The notes below the pieces were generated by a model. That model saw only the letters and a list, made by a program, of their open reading frames with translations. It searched no databases and was not told where the DNA came from. A stretch of 61,656 bases of DNA, from contig NZ_NFVA01000040.1 of NCBI RefSeq assembly GCF_002264395.1, positions 1-61,656 of the forward strand, read 5' to 3'. Shown piece by piece: positions 45,451-55,245 of this stretch; position 1 is the first letter of the stretch, and each line of letters starts with the position of its first letter. The translations under genes were made by a program, and so were the position numbers. This stretch comes from Paenibacillus sp. VTT E-133291. Lineage in GTDB: Bacteria; Bacillota; Bacilli; Paenibacillales; Paenibacillaceae.

Positions 45451-46389
45451 GTGGAAGCTCTGGCACTTGAGCGCAAGCAGGAACAGAATCTAGAACTTCG
45501 GATACGTCTTGAACAGCTTAAAAAGGAAAGAAACGCAATTATTTTAGCTCATTATTATCAACGTGATGAAATTCAGGAGGTTGCCGATTTCCGGGGCGAC
45601 TCTTTCTTACTCGCTCAGAAGGCTGCGGAGACAGATGCAGAGGTTATTGTATTCTGCGGTGTTCATTTCATGGGGGAGAGTGCTAAAATTCTGGCCCCAA
45701 ATAAAACCGTCCTTATTCCTGATGAACGTGCAGGTTGCCCAATGGCTGATATGGTCAATGTAGACGGTTTGCGTAAGCTGAAAGCACAGCATCCAAATGC
45801 TAAAGTGGTTACTTATATCAACTCGTCTGCAGAGATTAAAGCGGAGACTGATATCTGTTGTACCTCTGCAAATGCCGTGAAAGTAATCGAATCCCTCGAT
45901 GCTGAAGAAATTATCTGGGTACCTGATAAGAATCTTGGCCAATATGTACAAGATCAGACCGGTAAAAAACTGATTATCTGGGAAGGCTACTGCAACACTC
46001 ACGACATGTTGACCGTTAAAGATGTAGTAGAAATGAGAGCGAAATACCCAGAAGCAGAATTTGTAGTTCATCCAGAATGTCGTCCGGAAGTAGTAGCCAT
46101 GGGTGATTATGTGGGTAGTACTACATCCATTCTCGAATATTGCCGGAAATCAGACCGCAAGCAGTTTATTGTTGGGACTGAAGACGGTACAGGATATCAG
46201 CTTCGTAAAGATAGTCCGGATAAAGAATTCCATTTTGCTACAAAATTTCTTGTTTGTCCTAATATGAAAGTTAACAATCTAAAAAAACTGGTGAAATGCC
46301 TGGAGACGATGAAGCCACAAATCTATGTACCGCCTGCTGTCGCCGACAAAGCCAGAACTTCCCTAGAGCGCATGCTACAAGTCCGGTAG
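45451..46389 (+). CDS. nadA: Quinolinate synthase
   Basis: A 312-residue Fe-S enzyme that condenses iminoaspartate with dihydroxyacetone phosphate. It starts into LKKERNAIILAHYYQRDEIQ and has three conserved Cys-containing segments: FCGVHFMGES near 72, HPECRPEV near 209 and FLVCPNMKVNNLKKL near 271; these hold the 4Fe-4S cluster. It is of the shorter NadA type, below the B. subtilis length (about 368). The start is GTG after GGGGGAG. It begins the nadA-nadB-nadC run. Confidence 0.94.
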   Translation: MEALALERKQEQNLELRIRLEQLKKERNAIILAHYYQRDEIQEVADFRGDSFLLAQKAAETDAEVIVFCGVHFMGESAKILAPNKTVLIPDERAGCPMADMVNVDGLRKLKAQHPNAKVVTYINSSAEIKAETDICCTSANAVKVIESLDAEEIIWVPDKNLGQYVQDQTGKKLIIWEGYCNTHDMLTVKDVVEMRAKYPEAEFVVHPECRPEVVAMGDYVGSTTSILEYCRKSDRKQFIVGTEDGTGYQLRKDSPDKEFHFATKFLVCPNMKVNNLKKLVKCLETMKPQIYVPPAVADKARTSLERMLQVR

Positions 46390-46428
46390 TATGCGCTACT
46401 CTTTCGTTGAAACAGGTGAAACGCGGTC

Positions 46429-48045
46429 ATGATTCCACAATATTTGGTTGATTTTGATCTTTGGGATATTCCTAAAGTAAAAACAGATTGTATTGTTATC
46501 GGTTCAGGGATTGCCGGATTGTTCACGGCTATTAAAGCTAGTGAAGATCGGCGTGTCATTATGATCACAAAGAAATCAGTAATGGAGAGTAATACTCGCT
46601 ATGCACAGGGGGGGATCGCAGCTGTAATAGCTGAGGACGATTCCCCTGCTTATCACCGGCAGGATACATTAATGGCTGGAGCAGGTCTTTGCTCATCCAC
46701 AGCTGTCGATGCACTTGTTAATGAAGGACCAGATAGAGTTCATGAGCTAATTCGTTTAGGTACTCTTTTTGATAAGGAAGATGGGGTACTGGCTTTGACG
46801 CAGGAAGGAGCGCATAGCCACCGTCGTATTTTGCATGCTAATGGAGATGCTACAGGTTACGAGATTGTTCGTGCTTTGGCTGAACAGGTAGCTGAACATG
46901 AGAACATTGAGGTGTGGGATGATCACTATGTCATTGATCTCATCACTGAAGGTGGAGAATGTGTAGGCGCATTGTTGCAGCGTCCCGGCGGCGGACGGTT
47001 ATTCCTGCAAGGGGATGCGACTATTTTGTGCTCTGGTGGTGCAGGACAATTATTTAGATACACTACTAACCCTGAAGTAGCTACAGGCGACGGGGTAGCC
47101 ATTGCTTACCGTGCCGGCGCTCATATACGAGATATGGAATTTATTCAATTTCATCCTACAGCATTAAGTTATCCTGGAGCTCCTAGATTCTTAATCTCCG
47201 AAGCAGTTCGAGGGGAAGGAGCAGTGTTGCGCAATATTAATGGAGAGCGGTTCATGGAGCGTTATCATGAGCTGCTTGAGCTAGCTCCACGAGATATTGT
47301 AGCTCGGGCTATTGTAAGTGAAATGGAGCTTACAAAATCAACGTTTGTCTATTTGGATATTACGCATGAATCCCCGGAAATGGTGAAGCATCGTTTCCCT
47401 ACAATACATGAGACATGTATGGGCTATGGACTGGATATTACAAGTGATTGGATTCCAGTAGCTCCAGCTGCACATTATATGATGGGGGGCATTAAGACCG
47501 ATCTGAATGGGGAAAGTACGATACCTCGCTTGTTTGCTTGCGGGGAGGTTTCTTCCACGGGCGTACATGGTGCTAATCGGTTAGCAAGCAATTCATTATC
47601 GGAAGCAGTTGTTTTTGGGCATCGTATTATTGAGCGGATTCGCAAATTATCCCCGCTTGGACGTGATGTTTTATCAGTTAGTAGTAACGAAGGGCGTGTT
47701 GATTTGCCAACGCAAGCTATTGTGGAACGCCGTTTGAAGCTACAAAAGGTAATGGTTCGATATGCTGGATTACGACGTAATGAAGAGACCTTGTCTAAGG
47801 GAATAGAAGAATTGAAACGGCAGCTACCCATCTTTGGATCGGTATTGACTAAACGCGAGGAATACGAGTTCGCTAATATGCTGACCTGCTGTTTGCTCGT
47901 GACAGAGTCTGCTCTAGCACGGGAAGAGAGTCGCGGGGCACATTACCGTGAGGATTACCCGCAGCGAAGTGATGATCAGTGGCGCAAGCACCTGCTTCAA
48001 ATTCGCGATCTGGGAATAGTGGAGGAATTAAGCGATGATGTTTAA
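46429..48045 (+). CDS. nadB: L-aspartate oxidase
   Basis: A 538-residue flavoprotein that makes iminoaspartate for NadA. The FAD-binding motif CIVIGSGIAGLFTAIKA lies near residue 19, ARYAQGGIAAVIA-like sequence (NTRYAQGGIAAVI) near 55, FHPTAL near 239, RGEGAVLRN near 257 and GVHGANRLASNSLSE near 378. RBS is weak (ACAGGTG). It overlaps nadC by 11 bases. nadABC together make quinolinate and then NaMN. Confidence 0.95.
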   Translation: MIPQYLVDFDLWDIPKVKTDCIVIGSGIAGLFTAIKASEDRRVIMITKKSVMESNTRYAQGGIAAVIAEDDSPAYHRQDTLMAGAGLCSSTAVDALVNEGPDRVHELIRLGTLFDKEDGVLALTQEGAHSHRRILHANGDATGYEIVRALAEQVAEHENIEVWDDHYVIDLITEGGECVGALLQRPGGGRLFLQGDATILCSGGAGQLFRYTTNPEVATGDGVAIAYRAGAHIRDMEFIQFHPTALSYPGAPRFLISEAVRGEGAVLRNINGERFMERYHELLELAPRDIVARAIVSEMELTKSTFVYLDITHESPEMVKHRFPTIHETCMGYGLDITSDWIPVAPAAHYMMGGIKTDLNGESTIPRLFACGEVSSTGVHGANRLASNSLSEAVVFGHRIIERIRKLSPLGRDVLSVSSNEGRVDLPTQAIVERRLKLQKVMVRYAGLRRNEETLSKGIEELKRQLPIFGSVLTKREEYEFANMLTCCLLVTESALAREESRGAHYREDYPQRSDDQWRKHLLQIRDLGIVEELSDDV

Positions 48046-48910
48046 TGGTTACAATGAAGAACTAGTACAATCCATCAAGGCTTGGCTGCGGGAAGATGTT
48101 GGCTCCGGGGATGTAACAACACAGATGACGATACCTGTTGGCCATGAATCTAAAGGGATTATTCATGCTAAAGAAGATGGCGTCATTTGTGGTATCCCGA
48201 TTGCAGAGCTGGTTTTTGAAATTGTTGATCCTACGCTTAGCTTTACAGCCCTTGTAGAAGAAGGTCAAGCAGTGACAAAAGGGACTGTAATTATCGAGGT
48301 GGAGGGTAGCACACACGCAATTCTTACAGGTGAACGGCTTGCACTGAACTTGATGCAGCGCCTTTCGGGTGTTGCATCACGTACCGCATCTTTCGTACAG
48401 GTGCTCGCTGGATTACCGACTCGTCTAGTCGATACACGTAAGACTACACCAGGACATCGTATGCTGGAAAAATATGCAGTTCGTGTTGGTGGAGGCTTTA
48501 ACCATCGCTTTGGTCTATATGATGCGGTTATGATCAAGGACAATCATATCAAAGGTGCAGGTGGGATTAGGCAGGCGGTAGGCCGTGCTCGGAAGAACAT
48601 TCCACATACGATGAGTATTGAAGTGGAGACTGAGAATTTAGAGCAAGTAGAAGAGGCACTGGCAGCAGGTGCTGATATTATTATGCTTGATAATATGTCT
48701 AACGAGATGATGAAGCAAGCGGTGGCCAGGATTAAATCTAAAGCTCCACATGTCAAGACAGAGGCCTCCGGCAATGTATCGTTAGAAACGGTTCGCGGGA
48801 TCGCAGAAACAGGTGTGGATGTGATTTCTGTAGGACGCCTTACGTACTCCTTCTCCAGTCTGGATATTAGTCTAGACCTTAATGCCAAGAAGGAAGGGTC
48901 CTCATCATGA
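48035..48910 (+). CDS. nadC: Nicotinate-nucleotide pyrophosphorylase
   Basis: A 291-residue quinolinate phosphoribosyltransferase. Motifs: REDVGSGDVTT near 18, ALNLMQRLSGVASRT near 105, DTRKTTPGHRMLEKYAVRVG near 131, HRFGLYDAVMIKDNH near 153 and IMLDNMS near 211. PRPP for the reaction comes from prs. It starts inside the nadB end and overlaps coaX by an ATGA, so nadB-nadC-coaX are translated in a chain. Confidence 0.95.
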   Translation: MMFNGYNEELVQSIKAWLREDVGSGDVTTQMTIPVGHESKGIIHAKEDGVICGIPIAELVFEIVDPTLSFTALVEEGQAVTKGTVIIEVEGSTHAILTGERLALNLMQRLSGVASRTASFVQVLAGLPTRLVDTRKTTPGHRMLEKYAVRVGGGFNHRFGLYDAVMIKDNHIKGAGGIRQAVGRARKNIPHTMSIEVETENLEQVEEALAAGADIIMLDNMSNEMMKQAVARIKSKAPHVKTEASGNVSLETVRGIAETGVDVISVGRLTYSFSSLDISLDLNAKKEGSSS

Positions 48911-49674
48911 TGCTTGCTGTAGATATCGGTAATACCAATATTGTTCTCGGTGTATACAGAAAGCGCGAATTGTTGCATCATTTTCGGCTAAGTACTGCGC
49001 GCCAATCCACCGTGGATGAATATGGAGTGCTGATACACAATCTTTTTCAGATGTCAGGGATCTCTGTCAAAGATGTGGAAGGCGTAATTATATCCTCGGT
49101 AGTTCCACCTCTGGTTAAGACTATCGTAGATATGTGTATAAAATATATAGGTAAAGAACCGTTACTCGTGGGGCCAGGGATAAAAACGGGACTTAATCTT
49201 CGTTATGAGAATCCGCGTGAGATTGGTGCAGACCGGATTGTTAATGCAGTTGCTGCGATTGAGCAATATAAATGTCCGCTTGTTGTTGTTGATTTTGGTA
49301 CGGCTACGACCTTCGACTGTATCGATGCAGGAGCTAATTATCTCGGAGGAGCGATTGTTCCGGGTCTTGTTATTTCTACAGAGGCCTTATATCAGCGAGC
49401 ATCGAAGCTGCCGCGAATTGAGTTAGAGAAGCCTAAAAAGGTTATCGGACGTAATACAGTTCACGCTATGCAGGCTGGTATTATTTTTGGGTATGCAGGC
49501 CAAGTGGAGGGGATTGTAAAGCGTATCAAAATCGAGATGAATGCTCCGGAACTGAAGGTTATTTCTACTGGAGGGCTTGCTTCGCTAATTGCGGGGGAGA
49601 CGGATTGTATCGACGAAGTAAACCCTATGTTAACACTAGAAGGATTACGAATTATTTATGACCGTAACCAATAA
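48907..49674 (+). CDS. coaX: Type III pantothenate kinase
   Basis: A 255-residue CoaX. LAVDIGNTNIVLGVYRKREL starts the ASKHA fold; DEYGVLI, GADRIVNAVAAIEQY near 100, VVDFGTATTFDCID near 123 and GGAIVPG near 142 are typical. It begins coenzyme A synthesis and, unlike type I/II, is not feedback-inhibited by CoA. It is joined to nadC by an ATGA overlap. The coaX-hslO-yacD-cysK order is that of B. subtilis. Confidence 0.95.
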   Translation: MMLAVDIGNTNIVLGVYRKRELLHHFRLSTARQSTVDEYGVLIHNLFQMSGISVKDVEGVIISSVVPPLVKTIVDMCIKYIGKEPLLVGPGIKTGLNLRYENPREIGADRIVNAVAAIEQYKCPLVVVDFGTATTFDCIDAGANYLGGAIVPGLVISTEALYQRASKLPRIELEKPKKVIGRNTVHAMQAGIIFGYAGQVEGIVKRIKIEMNAPELKVISTGGLASLIAGETDCIDEVNPMLTLEGLRIIYDRNQ

Positions 49675-49712
49675 AGATAAAGAAGCCTAAAGGGCGATGA
49701 GATAGGAGGACT

Positions 49713-50606
49713 ATGCACCCAATGGAAAAAAAGAAGGATCGACTTATCCGTGGAACGGCTATGAATGGTAAAGTGAGAGCGTTTGCTGTCCGCACAACAG
49801 AATTGGTCGAGGAATTGCGGCGCAGACATGATACGTATCCAACGGCTACAGCCGCACTTGGACGTACAGTTACCGCTGCAGCCATGATGGGCGCTATGCT
49901 CAAAGGAAGAGAGAAGCTATGCATTATGGTTAAAGGGGATGGACCGATCGGGCAAATCGTTGCGGAGTCCAATGCGTTGGGAGAAGTGTGCGGTTATGTA
50001 CATCATCCTCACATTCACTTACCTAGCAATAGTATGGGGAAATTGGATGTTGCTGGAGCCGTAGGCACTGAAGGGTTCATTGATATTATAAAGGATTTAG
50101 GCTTGAAAGAACCTTATCGAGGTAGTATTCCTATCATCTCCGGAGAACTTGCGGAAGATTTCACTTATTATTTCGCTGTTTCTGAACAAACCCCAGCTGC
50201 AGTTGGCTTAGGTGTATTAGTGGATACCGATGAGTCAGTGATTGTAGCCGGAGGGTTTATCGTGCAGCTTCTTCCAGGACTGACGGATGCGGAGATTACG
50301 GAGATCGAAAAAGCTCTAGGGGCTATGCCTTCCGTGACAACACTTCTTGATCAGGGTCTAGAGCCAGAAGAAATGCTGCGTATTCTTTTGCCGGATGCGA
50401 TAGTTATGGATGAAATGGATATTAACTTTGCTTGTCAATGTTCGCGTGAGCGGGTAGAGCAGACATTGGTTAGCTTAGGGCAAGATGAACTGGAGAGATT
50501 AATTGCAGAAGATGAGCAGGCTGAAGTTGTATGTCATTTTTGCAACGAGGCTTATGTTTTTAATAAGGACGAATTACAGGTCATTTTAGAACAAGCGAAA
50601 TCGTAG
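49713..50606 (+). CDS. hslO: Redox-regulated chaperone Hsp33
   Basis: A 297-residue Hsp33. The N-terminal domain has DRLIRGTAMNGKVRAFAVRT and TAAAMMGAMLKGREKLCI; the C-terminal redox switch is CQC (near 239) and CHFC (near 271), which bind zinc when reduced. Oxidation activates the chaperone. GGAGG lies 3 bases before the ATG at 49713; the ATG at 49722 has a 12-base spacing and is an alternative start. Confidence 0.95.
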   Translation: MHPMEKKKDRLIRGTAMNGKVRAFAVRTTELVEELRRRHDTYPTATAALGRTVTAAAMMGAMLKGREKLCIMVKGDGPIGQIVAESNALGEVCGYVHHPHIHLPSNSMGKLDVAGAVGTEGFIDIIKDLGLKEPYRGSIPIISGELAEDFTYYFAVSEQTPAAVGLGVLVDTDESVIVAGGFIVQLLPGLTDAEITEIEKALGAMPSVTTLLDQGLEPEEMLRILLPDAIVMDEMDINFACQCSRERVEQTLVSLGQDELERLIAEDEQAEVVCHFCNEAYVFNKDELQVILEQAKS

Positions 50607-50614
50607 GGCATGGG

Positions 50615-51559
50615 ATGATGACGAGACAGGAACGTGCACTTCGCAATACGGTTGTTATTCTGGCTGTTGCAACTTTAATGCTCGGGGGTCTATTGTTCTG
50701 GAGCTTACGTGCAATGGCACTTCTAAAAGGAGATACAACAGAAAACGAAACACCGGATGCAGCGACTGCAGGCGGACAACCGATAACAGATAAGCAGTGG
50801 ATGGATGAGCTCAAAAAAAAGCATGGGCACGAAGTGCTGGTTGGAATGATTAATCATATTGTTGTGGAGATGGAAGCAAAGGCTCTGGGGATTACCGTGA
50901 CCGACGATGAGGTTGAACAAGAACTTGCACGAACTATGATTGGATACGGATCGGAAGAACAGTATTATGCTCAAATGCAGTCTCAGCTGGGGTTATCTCG
51001 TCAGGAAGTGTTCGCGGAAACGGCTTATCGTCTAACCTTACAAGCAATAGCTACTGATGGTATTACGATTAAGGAAGCTGATATCGATACTTATTTAGAC
51101 CAAAATACGGAGCGTTTCACGCCCAAAAGGGAATTGGAACTCTCCATGATTAAGGTTGCATCTTATGATGAAGGCGAGCAAGTAATGGATCGCTTGGAGC
51201 AGGGCGAGAATTTTGCTGATTTAGCCAGGGAAGTTTCCATTGATGCAGAGAGTCGGCAGCAAGGAGGACGTTTGGGTAAAGTAGAGGAAGATGACCCTTT
51301 TTGGCCGGAGGGACTGCTTAAGACAGCTGCTAGTTTGGATGAAGGTGATATAGCGGGGCCGATTCAGGCAGAGGACGACTTCGCTATCATTCGACTAGAG
51401 AGTATTCATACACAAAATATACCGGACCAAAAGGAAATTCGGGCGCTGGTACGTCAAGAGCTGGCTTTGGAGCAAGCCCCCTCTTTACAACAAGTGGAGA
51501 GTGATTTGCGCACGAAATATGATGTGGCAATAAATATTGACAACAGCCTGCAAGATTGA
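50615..51559 (+). CDS. yacD: Parvulin-type peptidyl-prolyl isomerase (YacD)
   Basis: A 314-residue protein with an uncleaved or cleaved N-terminal hydrophobic segment (NTVVILAVATLMLGGLLFWS at residues 10-29), a SurA-N-like helical region and a PpiC domain at about 165-265 (KRELELSMIKVAS, ENFADLAREVSIDAESRQQG, GDIAGPIQAEDDFAIIRLES). No lipobox Cys is present, unlike the PrsA-like paralogue at 27755. It should act outside the cell membrane. It sits between hslO and cysK, as in B. subtilis. Confidence 0.88.
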   Translation: MMTRQERALRNTVVILAVATLMLGGLLFWSLRAMALLKGDTTENETPDAATAGGQPITDKQWMDELKKKHGHEVLVGMINHIVVEMEAKALGITVTDDEVEQELARTMIGYGSEEQYYAQMQSQLGLSRQEVFAETAYRLTLQAIATDGITIKEADIDTYLDQNTERFTPKRELELSMIKVASYDEGEQVMDRLEQGENFADLAREVSIDAESRQQGGRLGKVEEDDPFWPEGLLKTAASLDEGDIAGPIQAEDDFAIIRLESIHTQNIPDQKEIRALVRQELALEQAPSLQQVESDLRTKYDVAINIDNSLQD

Positions 51560-51565
51560 TAATAT

Positions 51566-51622
51566 GATATTAATGTAAAACCTACCGTTTTAGTCGGAAA
51601 TAACTAACGGTAGTCTAATATC
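51566..51622 (+). promoter_or_regulatory. Stem-loop in the cysK leader region
   Basis: CTACCGTT (51582-51589) and AACGGTAG (51606-51613) are exact complements; outside them GATATTA (51566) and TAATATC (51616-51622) pair as well. There is no T-run, so it is not an ordinary terminator. Function unknown. Confidence 0.45.
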
Positions 51623-51732
51623 TACACCCCTTTATAGCAGTTATTATTGCATAATAGGGACACACATACAGAAGAGTAAAGTCACAATTTACGTTCTTAT
51701 ATCGCATTATTATTCTAAGGAGGTTTTTGCTC

Positions 51733-52671
51733 ATGGCTAAAGTCGTTAACAACGTAACAGAATTGATCGGAGGTACTCCGCTCGTTCGTTTGAATCGTCT
51801 GGCACAGGAAGGCTCCGCAGATATTTATTTGAAATTAGAATATCAGAATCCAGGATCAAGCGTAAAAGACCGTATCGCAATCAGCATCGTTGAAGAAGCT
51901 GAACGTGAAGGTCTGCTGAAACCTGGAGGTACAATTGTAGAAGCAACTAGTGGTAACACTGGTATTGGCTTGGCACTTGTGGCTGCGGCTAAAGGTTATA
52001 AGGCAGTTATCGTAATGCCGGAAACCATGAGCTTGGAACGCCGTAATCTACTTCGTGCATACGGAGCAGAATTAGTTCTGACTCCAGGATCGGAAGGCAT
52101 GAATGGTGCGGTTAAGAAAGCGGAAGAAATTCTGAAAGAAAACCCAAGCTATTTCCCATCGGAGCAGTTCAAGAATAAAGCGAATGTGAAGATCCACCGT
52201 GAGACTACTGGACCTGAGATCGTTGAAGCTATTGAGTCCATCGGTGGCCCACTGGATGCTTTTATTGCAGGTATCGGAACAGGTGGAACGATCACGGGTG
52301 CAGGTGAAGTGCTGAAGAGTAAATATCCTGACGTGAAGATCTATGCTGTGGAACCTGCTGCTTCTCCTATCTTGGCAGGAGGCAAACCAGGCCCTCACAA
52401 AATTCAGGGTATCGGAGCAAACTTCATTCCTGAAATCCTGAACCAGGACATTTATGATGAGATCATTCATGTTGAGAACGATGAAGCATTTGAAACTGCA
52501 CGCCGTGTAGCTAAAGAAGAAGGCGTCTTGTCTGGGATTTCTTCCGGTGCAGCAGTATTTGCGGCACTTAAGGTTGCTAAAGACCTCGGTCCTGGCAAGA
52601 AGGTAGTTGTCATCATCCCAAGTAATGGTGAACGTTACCTGAGCACACCACTTTATAATTTCGAAGCGTAA
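51733..52671 (+). CDS. cysK: Cysteine synthase A
   Basis: A 312-residue PLP enzyme that makes cysteine from O-acetylserine and sulfide. [13 protein letters not shown] starts the fold; the PLP Lys lies in [11 protein letters not shown] near residue 43; [20 protein letters not shown] lies near 68, [10 protein letters not shown] near 177 and SGISSGAAV near 262. AAGGAGG precedes the ATG at 51733 (a TTG two codons earlier is too close). It ends in a terminator. Confidence 0.96.
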   Translation: MAKVVNNVTELIGGTPLVRLNRLAQEGSADIYLKLEYQNPGSSVKDRIAISIVEEAEREGLLKPGGTIVEATSGNTGIGLALVAAAKGYKAVIVMPETMSLERRNLLRAYGAELVLTPGSEGMNGAVKKAEEILKENPSYFPSEQFKNKANVKIHRETTGPEIVEAIESIGGPLDAFIAGIGTGGTITGAGEVLKSKYPDVKIYAVEPAASPILAGGKPGPHKIQGIGANFIPEILNQDIYDEIIHVENDEAFETARRVAKEEGVLSGISSGAAVFAALKVAKDLGPGKKVVVIIPSNGERYLSTPLYNFEA

Positions 52672-52694
52672 TTGTTTGCAATAACGTAATCTAT

Positions 52695-52738
52695 AAGAGT
52701 CTTCATACCACTTTTCTGGTGGTGATGGAGACTCTTTT
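52695..52738 (+). terminator. Terminator after cysK
   Basis: AAGAGTCT and AGACTCTT pair, with inner CATACCAC/GTGGTGATG-type pairing, ending in TTTT. Confidence 0.85.
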
Positions 52739-52905
52739 CGTTGATTATATGGGCAAAAGGTTCTGTGGATATATGACGATCTAGACGTGGTATTACTGAA
52801 GAGTTAAAGCCATAATAATTTCCTATAGCTGGGGGCTTTTCAATAATACCTTAAGTACAGTATACTGACAGGCAATATACTACTGATGATTAATAATAAG
52901 TAGTT

Positions 52906-53010
52906 GCTAGACAAAACTAAGCGAATGCTTACGAAGCGAGTTTTGTCCCGAAGATTAAACTGTAAGTTGTGCTAGACAAAACTAAGTGAATGCTTACGAA
53001 GTGAGTTTTA
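52906..53010 (+). repeat. Duplicated ~40-bp hairpin sequence before pabB
   Basis: GCTAGACAAAACTAAGYGAA and on through TGCTTACGAAGYGAGTTTT occurs at 52906-52945 and again at 52971-53010, 65 bases apart, nearly identical. Each copy has complementary ends ACAAAAC/GTTTTRT and an inner TAAGY/GCTTA stem. The preceding 52740-52905 is AT-rich without clear features. Confidence 0.7.
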
Positions 53011-53065
53011 TTGCGTAGTGATGTCTATGATGTAATTGCTCCATAAAACTTTTAGGAGGATGGCT

Positions 53066-54667
53066 TTGGAAATCATAACGACATGGCATGAGTGGGAACA
53101 ATGGGCAGCTGAAGACTGGAGCATGTTCCCCTTGATTATAAAATCACCCAAGTGCTCGGGGGAATTGCCCGCATCCTGGAAGAAGGCCTGGGAACTAGCT
53201 TCTGAATACTCCGTAGTGTTGGAGAGTGGCAAGGGTGGCCGCTATACGTACTTAGGGTTAAATCCTGTATCAATATTAGAGGGCAAGGGAGAAGGTGCTG
53301 AGGTGTTTAGCCTTTTTCCCGAATCATTGGTTCATACAGCCGATGAGGGTTCACATGAGACTACAACGCTGCTAGGTCAGCCGCTAGAACTGCTACAGCA
53401 ATGGATGTCAGGCTTCACCTCGCCAAGTCTAAACGTTCAGGGTATTCCCCCTTTTACCGGTGGATGTATTGGATTTCTAGGGTACGATGTGGTTCGTTCA
53501 TTGGAGCGTTTACCGTCTCTTGCACAAGATGATCCCGGTTTTCCTGATTATCTCTTTATGAGGATGGATGAGGTATGGATTTATGATCACGAAGAGCATG
53601 TGCTTTATTGTGCTGTTCACGTCCCGGTTCCAGCAGAATGTGGGATGGAGGATTTGCAGAACCTTTATCTCGGTGCTATAGAACAGGCTGGGCGAATGGT
53701 AGAGCAGTGGCAGTTGGTATCCACTGCTTCGGGATTGAACGAAGAGATCAAAAGTAGCATTGAGGCCCTCACAGATTCCTCAGGAGAGTGGCCCGGTATG
53801 ACCTCGGCCTTCTCGCCTGAGAAGTTCCAGCAGGCCGTGCTGGACGTTCAGGAATACATCCGTCAAGGCGATGTATTTCAGGTGAACCTCTCGCTGCGCC
53901 AGGAGGCGCAGCTGACGTCCTCGCCGGAGGATGTTTACGAATGGCTGCGAGGGCTCAATCCGTCCCCGTACATGGGGCTCTTACGGTCGCCCGGCTTCGC
54001 GCTGTCCAGCGCTTCACCGGAGCTGCTCGTCAAGCTGCACGGGGACAAAGTGAGCGCCCGGCCAATCGCCGGCACCCGGCGCCGGGGCCTGACTCCCGCG
54101 GAGGATGCCGCCATGGAGGCGGAGCTTCGCGGGAGCGAAAAGGAGATCGCCGAGCATATCATGCTTGTCGATCTGGAGCGCAACGACATCGGGCGTGTCG
54201 CGGCATATGGATCCGTCAGCGTGCCTGAGCTGATGACGGTGGAACGCTACTCTCATGTGATGCATCTCGTTTCACAGGTAGAGGGCCAGGTCGCACCGGA
54301 TAAGGATGCTTATGCTGTAATCGCAGCATTGTTCCCAGGGGGAACGATTACAGGTGCGCCCAAAGTAAGAACAATGGAAATCATTGAAGAGCTGGAGCCG
54401 GTTCGGCGTGGGCCGTATACAGGATCTATGGGCTTTATTGACTATAACGGAAATATGGAATTAAATATTATTATTAGAACACTGGCTGTAAAGGATGGAG
54501 TCGGATATATTCAGACAGGTGCGGGCATCGTGATCGACTCTGATCCATACCGTGAATACCGTGAATGCCATAATAAAGCCAAAGCGGTAGTGAAGGCAGT
54601 ACGCTGTAGTGAACTACAGCAGGAATCGCTAACTGCCATTGGCGCCGAAGGGGGAGAAACACTGTGA
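53066..54667 (+). CDS. pabB: Aminodeoxychorismate synthase component I
   Basis: A 533-residue chorismate-utilising enzyme that with PabA makes 4-amino-4-deoxychorismate. The C-terminal catalytic domain has [12 protein letters not shown] near 270, [10 protein letters not shown] near 322, AGTRRRG near 335, [11 protein letters not shown] near 370, [20 protein letters not shown] near 430 and the end [26 protein letters not shown] (53054-53059) fits the TTG at 53066; the ATG at 53060 is too close. About 53810-54240 is markedly GC-rich. It overlaps pabA by a GTGA. Confidence 0.93.
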   Translation: MEIITTWHEWEQWAAEDWSMFPLIIKSPKCSGELPASWKKAWELASEYSVVLESGKGGRYTYLGLNPVSILEGKGEGAEVFSLFPESLVHTADEGSHETTTLLGQPLELLQQWMSGFTSPSLNVQGIPPFTGGCIGFLGYDVVRSLERLPSLAQDDPGFPDYLFMRMDEVWIYDHEEHVLYCAVHVPVPAECGMEDLQNLYLGAIEQAGRMVEQWQLVSTASGLNEEIKSSIEALTDSSGEWPGMTSAFSPEKFQQAVLDVQEYIRQGDVFQVNLSLRQEAQLTSSPEDVYEWLRGLNPSPYMGLLRSPGFALSSASPELLVKLHGDKVSARPIAGTRRRGLTPAEDAAMEAELRGSEKEIAEHIMLVDLERNDIGRVAAYGSVSVPELMTVERYSHVMHLVSQVEGQVAPDKDAYAVIAALFPGGTITGAPKVRTMEIIEELEPVRRGPYTGSMGFIDYNGNMELNIIIRTLAVKDGVGYIQTGAGIVIDSDPYREYRECHNKAKAVVKAVRCSELQQESLTAIGAEGGETL

Positions 54668-55245
54668 TCTTGGTCATCGATAATTATGATTCCTTTACGT
54701 ATAACCTCGTACAGTATTTAGGTGAACTTGGGGAAGAGGTTAAAGTACACCGCAACGATGAAATTACCATTGAAGAAATTGAAAAAATGGCTCCCGATCA
54801 TATTTTAATTTCACCAGGACCATGTACACCTAATGAAGCGGGGATCAGTTTGGAATTGTTACATCATTTCAAAGGTATTATTCCGATCTTCGGTGTATGC
54901 CTAGGGCATCAGGCGATAGGCCAAGCATTTGGTGGGAATGTTATTCGTGCAGAGCGTTTGATGCATGGAAAGACATCCCCGATTCATCATAAGGGCACGT
55001 CGGTATTTGAAGGTCTGGAGTCTCCTTTTACAGCAACAAGATATCATTCTTTGATTGTAGAGCGCGAGAGTCTGCCGGATTGTCTGGAGATTACAGCGGA
55101 GACCGAAGAAGGGGAGATTATGGCACTGCGCCATAAAGAATACCCTATCGAAGGTGTGCAATTCCATCCGGAATCGATTATTACGGATCATGGTCATACG
55201 ATGCTGCGTAATTTCTTGAAACGGAGAGCCGGAGAAACGGCATGA
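54664..55245 (+). CDS. pabA: Glutamine amidotransferase for PABA (and probably anthranilate)
   Basis: A 193-residue class I amidotransferase. [18 protein letters not shown] lies at the start; the catalytic Cys lies in [15 protein letters not shown] near 79, and His/Glu in GVQFHPESI near 170. It supplies ammonia to PabB; in B. subtilis the same protein also serves TrpE (whether that is so here depends on the trp operon, outside this window). The GTG start overlaps the pabB stop, and its own end overlaps pabC (ATGA). Confidence 0.94.
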   Translation: MILVIDNYDSFTYNLVQYLGELGEEVKVHRNDEITIEEIEKMAPDHILISPGPCTPNEAGISLELLHHFKGIIPIFGVCLGHQAIGQAFGGNVIRAERLMHGKTSPIHHKGTSVFEGLESPFTATRYHSLIVERESLPDCLEITAETEEGEIMALRHKEYPIEGVQFHPESIITDHGHTMLRNFLKRRAGETA

